49,196 bases of DNA. It comes from Cyanobacterium stanieri LEGE 03274 (GTDB lineage: Bacteria; Cyanobacteriota; Cyanobacteriia; Cyanobacteriales; Cyanobacteriaceae). Both the position numbers and the translations under genes were made by a program. The notes beneath the pieces are model-generated. The model worked only from the letters and a program-made list of their open reading frames with translations. It had not been told where the DNA came from and ran no database searches. The DNA lies in the NCBI RefSeq assembly GCF_015207825.1, contig NZ_JADEWC010000027.1, positions 1 through 49,196 of the forward strand, written 5' to 3'. Shown one piece after another: positions 36,470-45,310 of the stretch; the first letter of the stretch is position 1; every line of letters begins with the position of its first letter.

Positions 36470-37264
36470 TTATTTTATAGCTTGTTTTAATTCCGCACAA
36501 AAATCAGCGATCGCCTTTAAACCCGCTTCAGGCTCTTGGTTAGCTAACCGCTTCACAAAGGCACTACCGACTATGACTCCATCGGCCCCCCATTCCTTAA
36601 TTTGGGTTGCCTGGGAAGGCTCAGAAATGCCAAAACCAACCCCTACAGGTTTATCCGTGGCACTATTTAACTGGGCAATCAAATCTTTTACCCTAGTTTG
36701 AATTTCGTTTCTCATGCCCGTAACCCCCGTCACACTGACAAGATAGATAAACCCTTGAGACTTAAGGGCGATCGCCTTTATCCTCTCCATGGGGCTTGTG
36801 GGTGCTACCAACAAAGTTACCTCAATATTATTATCCTCTGCTAACTGCAAGAAATTTTCTGCTTCTTCTAAGGGTAAATCAGGCACTACCAAACCCTTAA
36901 CCCCTGCTTCGGCAATCTGGGAGAGAAAATTTTGCGCCCCACGATGAAAAATAGGATTATAGTAAGTAAATAAAATGATGGGCGTAGATACCTTATTTAC
37001 CACCCTTTTAACCAAATCTAACACCTGATCAAGATTTACTCCCTTTTGCAAAGCACGGGTAGCCGCCGCTTGAATCACAGGGCCATCGGCCAAAGGATCA
37101 GAATAAGGCACTCCTAATTCAATCATATCCGCCCCATTTTCAGCTAAAAGGGCGATCGCCCTTTCCGTGGTAGCCAAATCAGGATCACCCGCCGTAATAA
37201 AAGGAATTAAAGCACATTCACCCCGTTCCTTGAGGTTAGCAAAACATTGAGAAACTGAACTCAT
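36470..37264 (-). CDS. trpA: tryptophan synthase alpha subunit
   Basis: 264 residues. The catalytic acids are in '[19 protein letters not shown]' (Glu near residue 48 and Asp near residue 59). '[14 protein letters not shown]', '[13 protein letters not shown]' and '[17 protein letters not shown]...[12 protein letters not shown]' form the rest of the TIM barrel. TrpA splits indole-3-glycerol phosphate to indole and glyceraldehyde 3-phosphate, and indole passes to TrpB. It is third in a minus-strand cluster behind ndhL and the DUF3007 gene, a grouping that I recall as common in cyanobacteria. It is not with other trp genes. Confidence 0.95.
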   Translation of the reverse strand: MSSVSQCFANLKERGECALIPFITAGDPDLATTERAIALLAENGADMIELGVPYSDPLADGPVIQAAATRALQKGVNLDQVLDLVKRVVNKVSTPIILFTYYNPIFHRGAQNFLSQIAEAGVKGLVVPDLPLEEAENFLQLAEDNNIEVTLLVAPTSPMERIKAIALKSQGFIYLVSVTGVTGMRNEIQTRVKDLIAQLNSATDKPVGVGFGISEPSQATQIKEWGADGVIVGSAFVKRLANQEPEAGLKAIADFCAELKQAIK

Positions 37265-37332
37265 TTAAACTATTAATATAAAAATTTTCTTAGCATTAAA
37301 ATCATACATTAACCTGAGTTGCCTTTAGAGAT

Positions 37333-37623
37333 TTATTGCTTATCTCCCATTAACTTCTCAATTTCCTCGGGGGACATTTCTTCCAACTGTTTAGCAAAAA
37401 AAGCATCATCATAATCCTTCACCTGCTTATGATAGGTCATATCATTGGTAAACACCCGAATTAGATAAGTAGAAACCCAACCAATTAAACCCAACACCAA
37501 CACCACCTGACTCCAGATACCAGCATCCGCCGCATCTAAACCCAAAACTTGAAATACAAAATAAATTACACCCCCAGCCAGAAAAACACCGAGGGCGATT
37601 AGAATAGCGTCAATTCTTCTCAT
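37333..37623 (-). CDS. DUF3007 family membrane protein
   Basis: 96 residues with two membrane segments, about residues 6-28 and 37-59. The Asp/Glu-rich soluble tail contains 'YHKQVKDYDDAFFAKQLEEMSPEEIEKL'. This matches DUF3007, found in cyanobacteria and chloroplasts. Function is not established; the location between ndhL and trpA suggests a thylakoid role, which is inference. The spacing is 14 bp after ndhL and 68 bp before trpA. Confidence 0.85.
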   Translation of the reverse strand: MRRIDAILIALGVFLAGGVIYFVFQVLGLDAADAGIWSQVVLVLGLIGWVSTYLIRVFTNDMTYHKQVKDYDDAFFAKQLEEMSPEEIEKLMGDKQ

Positions 37624-37637
37624 AACAATTAAAAATT

Positions 37638-37892
37638 TTAAGTTAACTCTCGACGACGGGGGCGAAAATTAAGAAATGGACTCAATAACAACATCCCAGG
37701 AAATGAAAAGAATACTAAAAAATACATAAATCCCCGTTCAAAAGAACTTGCCACATACCAGCGTTTATTAAGATAAAAATAAACCCCCCCAGGAAGAATT
37801 AATAGGTATAAGCCACTTAAACTAAGATATAAAGCCGCCGTGATAATTGTTTCTAGGTCAATGTTTTCAATACTTAACAGATTTTCCATCAC
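37638..37892 (-). CDS. ndhL: NAD(P)H-quinone oxidoreductase subunit L (NdhL)
   Basis: 84 residues (two adjacent ATG starts, 37892 and 37889). Two membrane segments near 18-38 and 54-73 flank the diagnostic '[42 protein letters not shown]'. NdhL is a small membrane subunit of the photosynthetic NDH-1 complex, needed for cyclic electron flow, respiration and carbon dioxide uptake. It heads a likely three-gene operon (ndhL, DUF3007, trpA). Confidence 0.92.
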   Translation of the reverse strand: MMENLLSIENIDLETIITAALYLSLSGLYLLILPGGVYFYLNKRWYVASSFERGFMYFLVFFSFPGMLLLSPFLNFRPRRRELT

Positions 37893-38354
37893 TAAATTTT
37901 TAGATACTAGATAAAATTACTTACCGTGTGTCACGGCTGACATTATTATAAAACAAACAGACCATCACCCACCGTGTAATTTATCGGGCGTTGCCTATGT
38001 TATATGAAATCTAAAAAAATTGCTATAAATATAACTCGGCTGGGATGTCATTTTAGAGGCTTTATTTGTCGCAAACATTTAAGTGTTTCATATAACTTAG
38101 TATTCAAAATATTTATTATTACCATTGCCCATTGCCTATTCCCCATTGCCCATCTCCATGACCAATCATACCTAAAATCAGCAACGCCAATTTCATTTGT
38201 GATGAGGAGTATGGGTGATAATCATTAAACTATATCTTCACCGTTGCCCCACCTTGTAAACAATTGACAATGAATAATTAAGTACAGACGTACTATGGCA
38301 CGTCTTTATTACCTGAAACCTCATTTTAATGATTAAGCGAAATAGATATTAATA
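37893..38354. other. intergenic repeat cluster upstream of ndhL
   Basis: No gene seen, and a 74-codon frame at 38004-38228 is repeat sequence. Fragments of the double palindrome occur at 37924-37936 (CCGTG-TGT-CACGG) and 37972-37980. A complete MITE-like copy lies at 37999-38096, then a low-complexity CCCATTGCC stretch (38124-38157), the 24-base unit at 38165-38188 and a hairpin AGACGT...ACGTCT (38286-38305). Confidence 0.7.
37999..38096 (+). repeat. MITE-like repeat of about 98 bp, copy 3 (best inverted ends)
   Basis: Perfect 11-bp inverted ends, GTTATATGAAA (37999-38009) and TTTCATATAAC (38086-38096). No open reading frame is encoded inside beyond chance. It is the reference copy for this family in the window. 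Confidence 0.82.
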
Positions 38355-39341
38355 TTAATGGTTTCCATGTCGGAGTTGATGCCACTTCCAAGCGTGTTGA
38401 ATGATGGTTTCAATGTCTGGGTATTGTGGTTGCCAATGGAGGATATTACGGGCTTTATCACTACTACCTACTAATATAGGTGGATCTCCTGCTCTACGAT
38501 CGCCTTTAACCACATTAAAATCAATTTGGGTAATTTTTTTACTAGCCTCAATCACTTCTTTCACAGAAAAACCATTACCATTACCAAGATTAAAAATTTC
38601 ACTCTTACCCCCTTGCAAAAGATAATCTAACCCTAAAAGATGGGCTTGGGCTAAATCACTTACATGGATATAATCTCGAATACAAGTACCATCGGGGGTG
38701 TTATAATCATCACCAAAAATAGTGATACTATCCCTTTGCCCTAAAGCGGTGTATAGAATAAGGGGAATTAGGTGAGTTTCCGGGTGATGATCTTCTCCGA
38801 TGATACCATCAGGGTCTGCCCCCGCCGCATTAAAATAACGAAAAGCAACATATTCCCAACCATATGCCCGTTGAAAATCTGCCAACATTTTTTCGATGAC
38901 TAATTTAGTATAACCATAGGTATTGATGGGGTTTTGAGGATGGGTTTCAGGAATAGGGATAATTTCAGGCACACCATAACTAGCACAAGTAGAAGAAAAT
39001 ACCATTTTTCTTACCCCCGCCGACTCCATGGCTTCTAAAAGATTGAGGGTAGAAACCACATTATTTTGATAATATTTAGCAGGGTTTTTCATGGATTCTT
39101 CCACATAGGCATAGGCCGCAAAATGAATTACCCCTTCAATGTCGTAGTCTTTAAATAATTGATCGAGTAAAGGGCGATCGCCCAAATCCCCTAAAATAAA
39201 ATTAACATCAAGTTTTTCTACTATATCTTGATGACCATATACCAGATTATCAAGAACAATCAAATCATAACCCTTATCTTTCAATAACTTTACCGTATGA
39301 GAACCAATGTAACCAGCCCCCCCTGTCACCAAAATTGCCAT
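38355..39341 (-). CDS. galE: UDP-glucose 4-epimerase GalE
   Basis: 328 residues from the ATG at 39341 (MAILVTGGAGYIGSH); AAGGG lies ten bases before it, so the upstream ATG at 39386 is not needed. The NAD motif is GGAGYIGS, the catalytic pair is Tyr/Lys in 'YGYTKLVIEK', and Ser/Thr is in 'FSSTCASYG'. 'YFNAAGADPDG' and the 'CIRDYIHVSDLA' motif complete an extended SDR epimerase. It interconverts UDP-glucose and UDP-galactose for surface polysaccharides and lipids. It is divergent from the ABC ATPase gene. Confidence 0.93.
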   Translation of the reverse strand: MAILVTGGAGYIGSHTVKLLKDKGYDLIVLDNLVYGHQDIVEKLDVNFILGDLGDRPLLDQLFKDYDIEGVIHFAAYAYVEESMKNPAKYYQNNVVSTLNLLEAMESAGVRKMVFSSTCASYGVPEIIPIPETHPQNPINTYGYTKLVIEKMLADFQRAYGWEYVAFRYFNAAGADPDGIIGEDHHPETHLIPLILYTALGQRDSITIFGDDYNTPDGTCIRDYIHVSDLAQAHLLGLDYLLQGGKSEIFNLGNGNGFSVKEVIEASKKITQIDFNVVKGDRRAGDPPILVGSSDKARNILHWQPQYPDIETIIQHAWKWHQLRHGNH

Positions 39342-39529
39342 AGGATTTTTACCCTTAGTTAAATAACCTTCCCATTTTACCTTCATCGTTCATTAAATTC
39401 ATCATAGTTAATACTATGATTAAGCAACCCTCACCCTTGATATGGTCATCAAATGAGTAAGATTTTATCTTGTTATAACTGTCATAAAGGATTACTCTGA
39501 AATTCATCTAATCTGTCTCTTTAAAAAAA

Positions 39530-40621
39530 ATGGCAAAAGTAAAACTAGATAATATTAGCCGTAAAATAAACCAAACTACCATCGTCGAAAATATCAGTTT
39601 TGAAATTCCTGACGGTGAATTATGGGTATTGGTAGGGCCATCAGGTTGCGGAAAATCCACCATTTTAAGGTGTATTTCTGGTTTAGAAACCATAAGCGGT
39701 GGAAATTTATACTTTGATGATAAATTAGTCAATCAAATACCTGCAAGACAAAGAGACGTGGCCATGGTATTCCAAAACTATGCCCTATATCCCCATTTAA
39801 CGGTGGCTCAGAATTTAGGATTTGGGTTAAAAATGCGCAAAACTAACCCATCGATAATTGAAGAAAAAGTTAACTTTGTTTCTCAAATTCTTAATATCAA
39901 CCATCTTCTACAACGTAAACCCAAACAACTATCAGGGGGGCAACAACAAAGAGTAGCCCTCGGGAGGGCAATCATTCGTCAACCCCAAGTATTTTTATTA
40001 GATGAACCCTTATCAAATCTTGATGCTAAATTAAGGGAACAAACTCGCACGGAATTAAAAAAACTTCATCATCAAGTGGGTATTACCACCATTTATGTTA
40101 CCCATGATCAGGTAGAAGCTATGACTTTGGGCGATCGCATCGTAGTATTAGACCAAGGAATAATACAACAAATCGGCACTCCCCACCAAATTTATAACCA
40201 TCCCGCTAACCGCATGGTAGCAACCTTTTTAGGAAGTCCCCCCATGAACATTATCCCCGTGAGTTACGGTGAAGATAAATTATGGATTGGTGAAAGACAA
40301 TTTTTACCCATAACCCCTAACCTATTACAAAAATACCCTTTAATTCAATCCCAAAAAAATTTGGATCTTGGTATTCGCCCCGAATATATTACCATCAACA
40401 ACCAAGGTAATTATCCCCACAATTTAAAAATTGCCATCGAGATTATCGAACCATTGGGCAAAGAAATGTTAATCAGAGGAACTATTATAGATAGTAATAT
40501 CCCCCTTACCTTCCAACTACCCATTAACTATGCCATTGATAACCAAGATATTATTTCGGTTCAACTAGAAGAAGATAAAATAACCTTTTTTGATGCTATT
40601 ACAGGGCAAGTAATGGGGTGA
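39530..40621 (+). CDS. ABC transporter ATPase, MalK/UgpC-type (sugar importer)
   Basis: 363 residues. Walker A 'GPSGCGKST', Q-loop 'VFQNYALYPHLTV', signature 'LSGGQQQRVALGRA', Walker B 'VFLLDEPLSNLD' and H-loop 'YVTHDQ' are all intact. A C-terminal TOBE-type regulatory region follows from about residue 235. This is the ATPase type shared by carbohydrate uptake systems (MalK, UgpC, GgtA), which power import of sugars or compatible solutes such as glucosylglycerol. No permease or binding-protein gene is next to it, so it may serve several transporters encoded elsewhere. Confidence 0.9.
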   Translation: MAKVKLDNISRKINQTTIVENISFEIPDGELWVLVGPSGCGKSTILRCISGLETISGGNLYFDDKLVNQIPARQRDVAMVFQNYALYPHLTVAQNLGFGLKMRKTNPSIIEEKVNFVSQILNINHLLQRKPKQLSGGQQQRVALGRAIIRQPQVFLLDEPLSNLDAKLREQTRTELKKLHHQVGITTIYVTHDQVEAMTLGDRIVVLDQGIIQQIGTPHQIYNHPANRMVATFLGSPPMNIIPVSYGEDKLWIGERQFLPITPNLLQKYPLIQSQKNLDLGIRPEYITINNQGNYPHNLKIAIEIIEPLGKEMLIRGTIIDSNIPLTFQLPINYAIDNQDIISVQLEEDKITFFDAITGQVMG

Positions 40622-40740
40622 TAAAAGATAATTAAAACAGTTTTTCATCAAGCCCTAATTATGGAATTGCCCCATGAATTAACATCTACCGTGCTACGAT
40701 CTGTAAATGATAGAGAAATGAAGAATAAGGACAAACTTGA

Positions 40741-42903
40741 ATGGAAGAATATGATAAGTCAATATCTTTTTTTGAAGGAAGAGATATAAAAATAAAAGTA
40801 GGATTGTTAGCCCCTCAGGCAGGAGGCTCAGTATTAATCGAAGCAGGAGAAACATCCGTTTTCGTTACCGCCACTCGTTCTCAGGGCAGAGAGGGCATAG
40901 ATTTTTTACCTTTAACCGTTGATTATGAGGAGAGATTATATGCTGCCGGACGTATTCCTGGAGGTTTTTTGCGCCGTGAAGGAAGACCCCCAGAAAAAGC
41001 GACTTTAACCAGTCGTTTAATAGATCGCCCCATGCGCCCCCTGTTTCCTTCTTGGTTAAGGGATGACTTACAAATTGTCGCTACCACTTTATCCATGGAT
41101 GAGGATGTACCCCCAGACGTTTTAGCCGTTACAGGGGCATCTATCGCTACCCTAGTGGCACAAATTCCCTTCGCCGGCCCCATGGCAGCGGTGAGGGTTG
41201 GTTTAGTCAAGGATGAATTTATCATCAATCCTACCTTTGAGGAAATAGATAATGGTGATTTAGATCTTGTGGTGGCTGGTACTCCCGATGGGGTGGTAAT
41301 GGTGGAAGCAGGGGCAAATCAACTTCCTGAACAAGATATTATCGAAGCCATTGACTTTGGTTATGAGGCAATTTTGGAACTGATTCAGGCTCAGAAGGAT
41401 TTAATCCAAGAATTGGGTATTGAATTAATCGTAGAGCCAAAGCCTGATACTGATTCTAATGCTGATTTAGAAAAACTCATCGCCGATAAAAGTACCGATG
41501 AAATTAAAAAAGTTCTTTCTACTTTTGATTTAGATAAAAAAGGTCGAGATGATGCTTTAGATGTCATTAAGGCTAGTGTAGTGGAGGAGGCGATCGCCTC
41601 TTTACCTGAAGAAGATCCCATCAAGGTAGCCACCAGCGAAAATCCTAAATTAGTGGGCAATCTCTTTAAGCAGTTAACCAAAAAATTGATGCGTCTGCAA
41701 ATTATCGAGGATGGAGTTAGGGTAGATGGTCGTAAACTAGACCAAGTACGCCCTATTTCTTCTCGAGTGCGTCTTTTACCTCCTCGGGTTCACGGTAGCG
41801 CCCTTTTCCAAAGGGGTTTAACCCAAGTGTTATCCATTGCCACCCTAGGTACTCCGGGAGATGCCCAAGATTTAGCAGATGACCTCCATCCTGATGTGGA
41901 AAAACGCTATCTCCATCACTACAATTTTCCTCCCTATTCCGTGGGTGAAACTAAGCCGTTGCGATCGCCCGGTCGTCGGGAAATTGGCCATGGTGCTTTA
42001 GCCGAAAGGGCGATCGTTCCCGTATTACCTCCCAAGCAGGAATTTCCCTACGTCATCAGGGTTGTATCTGAGGTGTTATCTTCCAACGGATCGACCTCCA
42101 TGGGGTCTGTGTGTGGCTCTACTCTAGCTCTGATGGATGCAGGAGTACCCCTAAGCAAACCCGTTAGCGGAGCCGCCATGGGCTTAATCAAAGAGGGTGA
42201 CGAGGTGCGCATCTTAACCGACATTCAAGGAATTGAAGATTTTCTTGGGGACATGGATTTTAAAGTAGCAGGAACAGATGAAGGTATTACCGCCCTGCAA
42301 ATGGATATGAAAATCACTGGTTTGGAATTAGAAACCATTGCCAACGCCATCAGACAGGCAAAAACCGCCCGTTTACACATCCTCGAAGAAATGCTTAAGC
42401 CCATCAACGAACCTCGCAAGGAATTATCTCCCTTTGCCCCTCGTTTGATGACCATGAAAATCGATCCTGAAATGATTGGTTTAGTCATTGGGCCTGGGGG
42501 TAAAACCATCAAAAGTATTACCGAGCAAACTGGCTCTAAAATAGATATTAGCGATGATGGCACCGTTACAATTTGTGCGGTACAAGCAGAAAGAGCTAGT
42601 CAAGCTAAGCGTATCATCCAAACCATGACTCGTAAGTTAAATGAGGGGGATGTTTATTTAGGTAAAGTAACCCGTCTGATTGATATTGGTGCTTTTGTGG
42701 AAGTGTTACCCGGTAAAGAGGGTATGATTCACATTTCCCAATTGGCTGAACATCGAGTAGGTAAGGTAGAAGATGAAGTGGCTGTGGGTGATGAAATTGT
42801 GGTGAAAATCCGTGGTTTTGATAACCGTGGGCGTTTAAATCTCACCCGTTTGGGTATTCATCCCGAACAAGCTGCGATCGCCCGTCAAGAAGCTGAAGCC
42901 TAA
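40741..42903 (+). CDS. pnp: polynucleotide phosphorylase
   Basis: 720 residues. Two RNase PH domains (about 10-225 and 320-545) are linked by a helical domain, then KH (about 560-620, '[20 protein letters not shown]') and S1 (about 630-700, '[33 protein letters not shown]'). The second PH domain carries the phosphorolytic core with '[27 protein letters not shown]'. The enzyme degrades RNA from the 3' end and, in organisms lacking a separate poly(A) polymerase such as cyanobacteria, also adds tails. It is preceded by 119 bp of non-coding sequence and followed by a strong terminator. Confidence 0.96.
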   Translation: MEEYDKSISFFEGRDIKIKVGLLAPQAGGSVLIEAGETSVFVTATRSQGREGIDFLPLTVDYEERLYAAGRIPGGFLRREGRPPEKATLTSRLIDRPMRPLFPSWLRDDLQIVATTLSMDEDVPPDVLAVTGASIATLVAQIPFAGPMAAVRVGLVKDEFIINPTFEEIDNGDLDLVVAGTPDGVVMVEAGANQLPEQDIIEAIDFGYEAILELIQAQKDLIQELGIELIVEPKPDTDSNADLEKLIADKSTDEIKKVLSTFDLDKKGRDDALDVIKASVVEEAIASLPEEDPIKVATSENPKLVGNLFKQLTKKLMRLQIIEDGVRVDGRKLDQVRPISSRVRLLPPRVHGSALFQRGLTQVLSIATLGTPGDAQDLADDLHPDVEKRYLHHYNFPPYSVGETKPLRSPGRREIGHGALAERAIVPVLPPKQEFPYVIRVVSEVLSSNGSTSMGSVCGSTLALMDAGVPLSKPVSGAAMGLIKEGDEVRILTDIQGIEDFLGDMDFKVAGTDEGITALQMDMKITGLELETIANAIRQAKTARLHILEEMLKPINEPRKELSPFAPRLMTMKIDPEMIGLVIGPGGKTIKSITEQTGSKIDISDDGTVTICAVQAERASQAKRIIQTMTRKLNEGDVYLGKVTRLIDIGAFVEVLPGKEGMIHISQLAEHRVGKVEDEVAVGDEIVVKIRGFDNRGRLNLTRLGIHPEQAAIARQEAEA

Positions 42904-42955
42904 TAGTTAAGGTTCAGTTATCAAGGGTAAAGCACCCTAAATAGTTAGATTTTAA

Positions 42956-42987
42956 GGGTTGAATTTTTGTTCAACCCCTGTTTTTTT
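42956..42987 (+). terminator. Rho-independent terminator of pnp
   Basis: GGGTTGAA pairs with TTCAACCC around TTTTTG; CTG and seven T follow. It ends about 14 bases before the next ATG, so the DUF309 gene must use its own promoter or escape termination. Confidence 0.85.
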
Positions 42988-43001
42988 AAGGGAAAATTTC
43001 C

Positions 43002-43397
43002 ATGGATGAGACGCAACAGTTAAAAAAAGGAATTGAGCAATTAAACACGGGGCAGTTTTATGCTTGTCATGACACCCTTGAGGAAATTTGGATGGAAGCG
43101 CCAGAAACAGAAAAAAAGTTTTATCAGGGTATTTTACAAATTGCGGTGGGTTGTTATCACCTTAGTAATGGTAACTGGCGCGGTGCGGTAATTCTTTTGG
43201 GGGAAGGTATTCGCAAGTTAGGGGAGTTTGAACCTAGTTATTATGATTTAGATATTATTGGTTTTACTGATGATAGTTATGCTCTTTTATTGGCTTTACA
43301 AAAAATCGAACCTGAAGGGGCAAAGGATTTTTATCAACAGTTACTCGAACAAGGGGATATTGATGGAGTTAAGTTACCAAAAATTTATGCTATTTAA
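43002..43397 (+). CDS. DUF309 family protein
   Basis: 131 residues, all helical. The family motif 'GIEQLNTGQFYACHDTLEEIWMEAPETEKKFYQGILQIAVGCYHLSNGNWRGAVILLGEGIRKL' is clear, with His-Asp-x-Leu-Glu near residue 22. DUF309 proteins are small, sometimes fused to other domains, and have no known activity; the His/Glu pairs suggest a metal or ligand site. AAGGG lies about ten bases before the ATG. The gene is short but normal for the family. Confidence 0.85.
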   Translation: MDETQQLKKGIEQLNTGQFYACHDTLEEIWMEAPETEKKFYQGILQIAVGCYHLSNGNWRGAVILLGEGIRKLGEFEPSYYDLDIIGFTDDSYALLLALQKIEPEGAKDFYQQLLEQGDIDGVKLPKIYAI

Positions 43398-43461
43398 CTT
43401 AAGTTCGGATAATTCGTTATAAATAAATTATATGAAATAGAAAAAAGATTGCTATAAATAT

Positions 43462-43655
43462 AATTAACTTCAGTGAGGGATAATTGTTTATGGAAAAAAA
43501 TAGCCCTTTGAGTATTTCCCGCCTTGTAATTCATTACAAGGCTACGGATTTGTCGTTCAATGAATTGAACTTTTATGTTTGGAAATAAATGGATTCAGCG
43601 CCCATAAATCTATACAAGGAATGGTCAAGGGTTTTAACCTAAATTGAGGTTAATT
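43462..43655 (+). mobile_element. 194-bp insertion inside MITE-like copy 4, with imperfect inverted ends
   Basis: Left end AATTAACTTCAGT (43462-43474) and right end ATTGAGGTTAATT (43643-43655) are inverted repeats with two mismatches in 13. The right end is itself palindromic (TTAACCT...AGGTTAA). No transposase; a double palindrome sits at 43522-43570. That the block is a mobile unit is inferred from its position inside another repeat. Confidence 0.5.
43522..43570. repeat. 49-bp double-palindrome repeat, copy 2
   Basis: CCTTGTAATTCATTACAAGG (perfect, 43522-43541), 13 bases, then GTTCAATGAATTGAAC (43555-43570). Confidence 0.85.
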
Positions 43656-43716
43656 GGGCTGGAATTTTATTTGTCGTAAACATTTAAGTATTTCATATTA
43701 TATCTTCGTACCCCCA

Positions 43717-43765
43717 CCGTATAATGAATTACACGGCTAACGGTGGTTAATTCAATTTATTGAAC
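43717..43765. repeat. 49-bp double-palindrome repeat, copy 3
   Basis: CCGTATAATGAATTACACGG (43717-43736, one mismatch), 13 bases, then ATTCAATTTATTGAAC (43750-43765). Confidence 0.8.
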
Positions 43766-43905
43766 TAAGGAATATTTTGATTCACGGATTTAATATAAAC
43801 TATTATCACCCTCACTCCCCATCACCTGTACTCTCCATCACCTGTAACCTGCAACCAGAAGCCTGAAACCTAATCATGGTGATAGCTACTATGTCGAAAC
43901 TGAGG

Positions 43906-45246
43906 TTAATTATTATCCCAAAATTTATATTGTGGCTTGTGATGATACCATCTGATCAGGGTTTTACTTAGTAAATCTGGATCGTGACGAATGCAAAAAT
44001 TATCAGGGTTTTCATTCATCACATTACCTTTAACTATTCTTCTGCCCAATTTTTTTACTTCTTCTCTATCTAAAAAAACGGGATGGGATTTTTCATCGGC
44101 ATAGATTCTTAAGGCTTGGGAGGATGGTTGTCTTCCCTGTACTAATACCGCATCAAATAATTTTACCCCGCAAATAGTATCTATGGCTCGAATATGATCC
44201 GCTACGGTGTAGCCGTCGGTTTCCCCCGGTTGGGTCATAATATTACATACATATATTTTAGGGGCAGAACTACGGGCGATCGCCCTTCTAATTTCAGGTA
44301 CTAATAAATTAGGAATCACACTGGTATATAAACTCCCTGGCCCGAGGATAATATATTCCGCCTGTTCAATGGCTTTTAATACCGAAGGCACAGCCTTAGG
44401 GGCTTGAGGAGTACAACCAAAATCAATTATTTTGTCTCCTTTTTCGGGGATTTGTGATTCTCCATGTACCACCGAGCCATCGGCATATTTTGCCCATAAC
44501 ACAACATTATCTAAAGTAGCGGGTAATACTCGCCCTGTAATGGCTAGAACTTTGGCACTAGCGGCAATCCCTTTTTCTAAATCATGGGTAATGTCCGTCA
44601 TTGCCGTCAAAAAAAGATTGCCAAAACTATGATTTTTTAAACCCTCCCCATCCCGAAAACGATATTGAAATAATTCCGTTAATAGGGTTTCCTCGTTAGC
44701 TAAAGCCGCAATACAATTACGAATATCCCCCGGGGGTAAAACCCCCAATTCACGGCGTAAAATACCCGATGAGCCTCCATCATCTGCCACCGTCACCACG
44801 GCGGTAATATTACCGCTATACTTTTTGATGCCTCGCAATAGGGTTGATAAACCTGTACCGCCTCCAATGGCAACAATTTTCATACCTTTATTGCGTTGAC
44901 GACGATTCCATAACACATCGATTAATTCTTGATCATTTTCAGGTTGTAGCACATCAGTAATTGATCCAAAGGTGCGAGTTTGTCCCCAATAGAGCAGAAA
45001 AATGCCGATAAAAAAAGCTAGAGGCCCTGAAATATAACTAGGAATGATGTTGGTAATACGGTTAAGAAAATCAATCAGAAATTCGATTAGACGATTGATA
45101 GGGGTTAGTTTCACCCAAATAGCCAATCCTAAGAGGGTGAATAGTACACCGAATAAACTGGTAATTAACCAACGTTTGACGAAGATACCAGGGGTTAACC
45201 ATTTGTACCAGCGATTAATTTTGTTGCGATCGTTGTTTTTACCCAT
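43906..45246 (-). CDS. yvcK: YvcK-family protein (gluconeogenesis factor, UDP-GlcNAc-binding)
   Basis: 446 residues. Two membrane segments (about 25-47 and 70-92) precede the CofD/YvcK-like domain, which opens with '[41 protein letters not shown]' near residue 127. '[13 protein letters not shown]', '[18 protein letters not shown]' and '[19 protein letters not shown]' are diagnostic. In Bacillus the homologue binds UDP-GlcNAc and tunes carbon flow and cell wall synthesis; cyanobacterial versions carry the extra membrane anchor. It follows pfkA by 64 bp on the same strand, and both may govern carbon metabolism. Confidence 0.9.
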   Translation of the reverse strand: MGKNNDRNKINRWYKWLTPGIFVKRWLITSLFGVLFTLLGLAIWVKLTPINRLIEFLIDFLNRITNIIPSYISGPLAFFIGIFLLYWGQTRTFGSITDVLQPENDQELIDVLWNRRQRNKGMKIVAIGGGTGLSTLLRGIKKYSGNITAVVTVADDGGSSGILRRELGVLPPGDIRNCIAALANEETLLTELFQYRFRDGEGLKNHSFGNLFLTAMTDITHDLEKGIAASAKVLAITGRVLPATLDNVVLWAKYADGSVVHGESQIPEKGDKIIDFGCTPQAPKAVPSVLKAIEQAEYIILGPGSLYTSVIPNLLVPEIRRAIARSSAPKIYVCNIMTQPGETDGYTVADHIRAIDTICGVKLFDAVLVQGRQPSSQALRIYADEKSHPVFLDREEVKKLGRRIVKGNVMNENPDNFCIRHDPDLLSKTLIRWYHHKPQYKFWDNN

Positions 45247-45310
45247 ATCAGTTTATATATTCGGTGATGAAAGGCTTTTATCATGCCCAAGGAAAAAAAT
45301 TATTTTCCCC

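Larger units (their letters stand above)
43428..43700 (+). repeat. MITE-like repeat, copy 4, interrupted
   Basis: The left part (43428-43461, TTATATGAAATAG...GCTATAAATAT) and the right part (43656-43700, GGGCTGG...TTTATTTGTCGTAAACATTT...ATTTCATAT) fit the reference copy at 37999. A short piece of about 14 bases is missing after GGCTGG, and 194 foreign bases lie between the parts. Confidence 0.75.
43398..43905. other. intergenic repeat cluster between DUF309 and yvcK genes
   Basis: 508 bp with no gene seen. It holds a MITE-like element (43428-43700) split by a 194-bp insertion that includes one 49-bp double palindrome, a second double palindrome (43717-43765) and a low-complexity CATCACCTGTA stretch (43802-43880) related to 11870-11950. 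Confidence 0.75.

Noticed and set aside
38124-38157. CCCATTGCC-type tandem words taken as a CRISPR array
   Set aside because: The units are short, irregular and without spacers; it is a low-complexity intergenic repeat.
38004-38228. 74-codon open frame on the plus strand
   Set aside because: It runs through the MITE-like repeat and low-complexity sequence, with no homology pattern and no ribosome site.
41391-41681. 96-codon frame opposite pnp
   Set aside because: Antisense shadow of a conserved gene.
43462-43655. Intact insertion sequence with transposase
   Set aside because: The block is 194 bp and encodes nothing; at most it is a non-autonomous unit.
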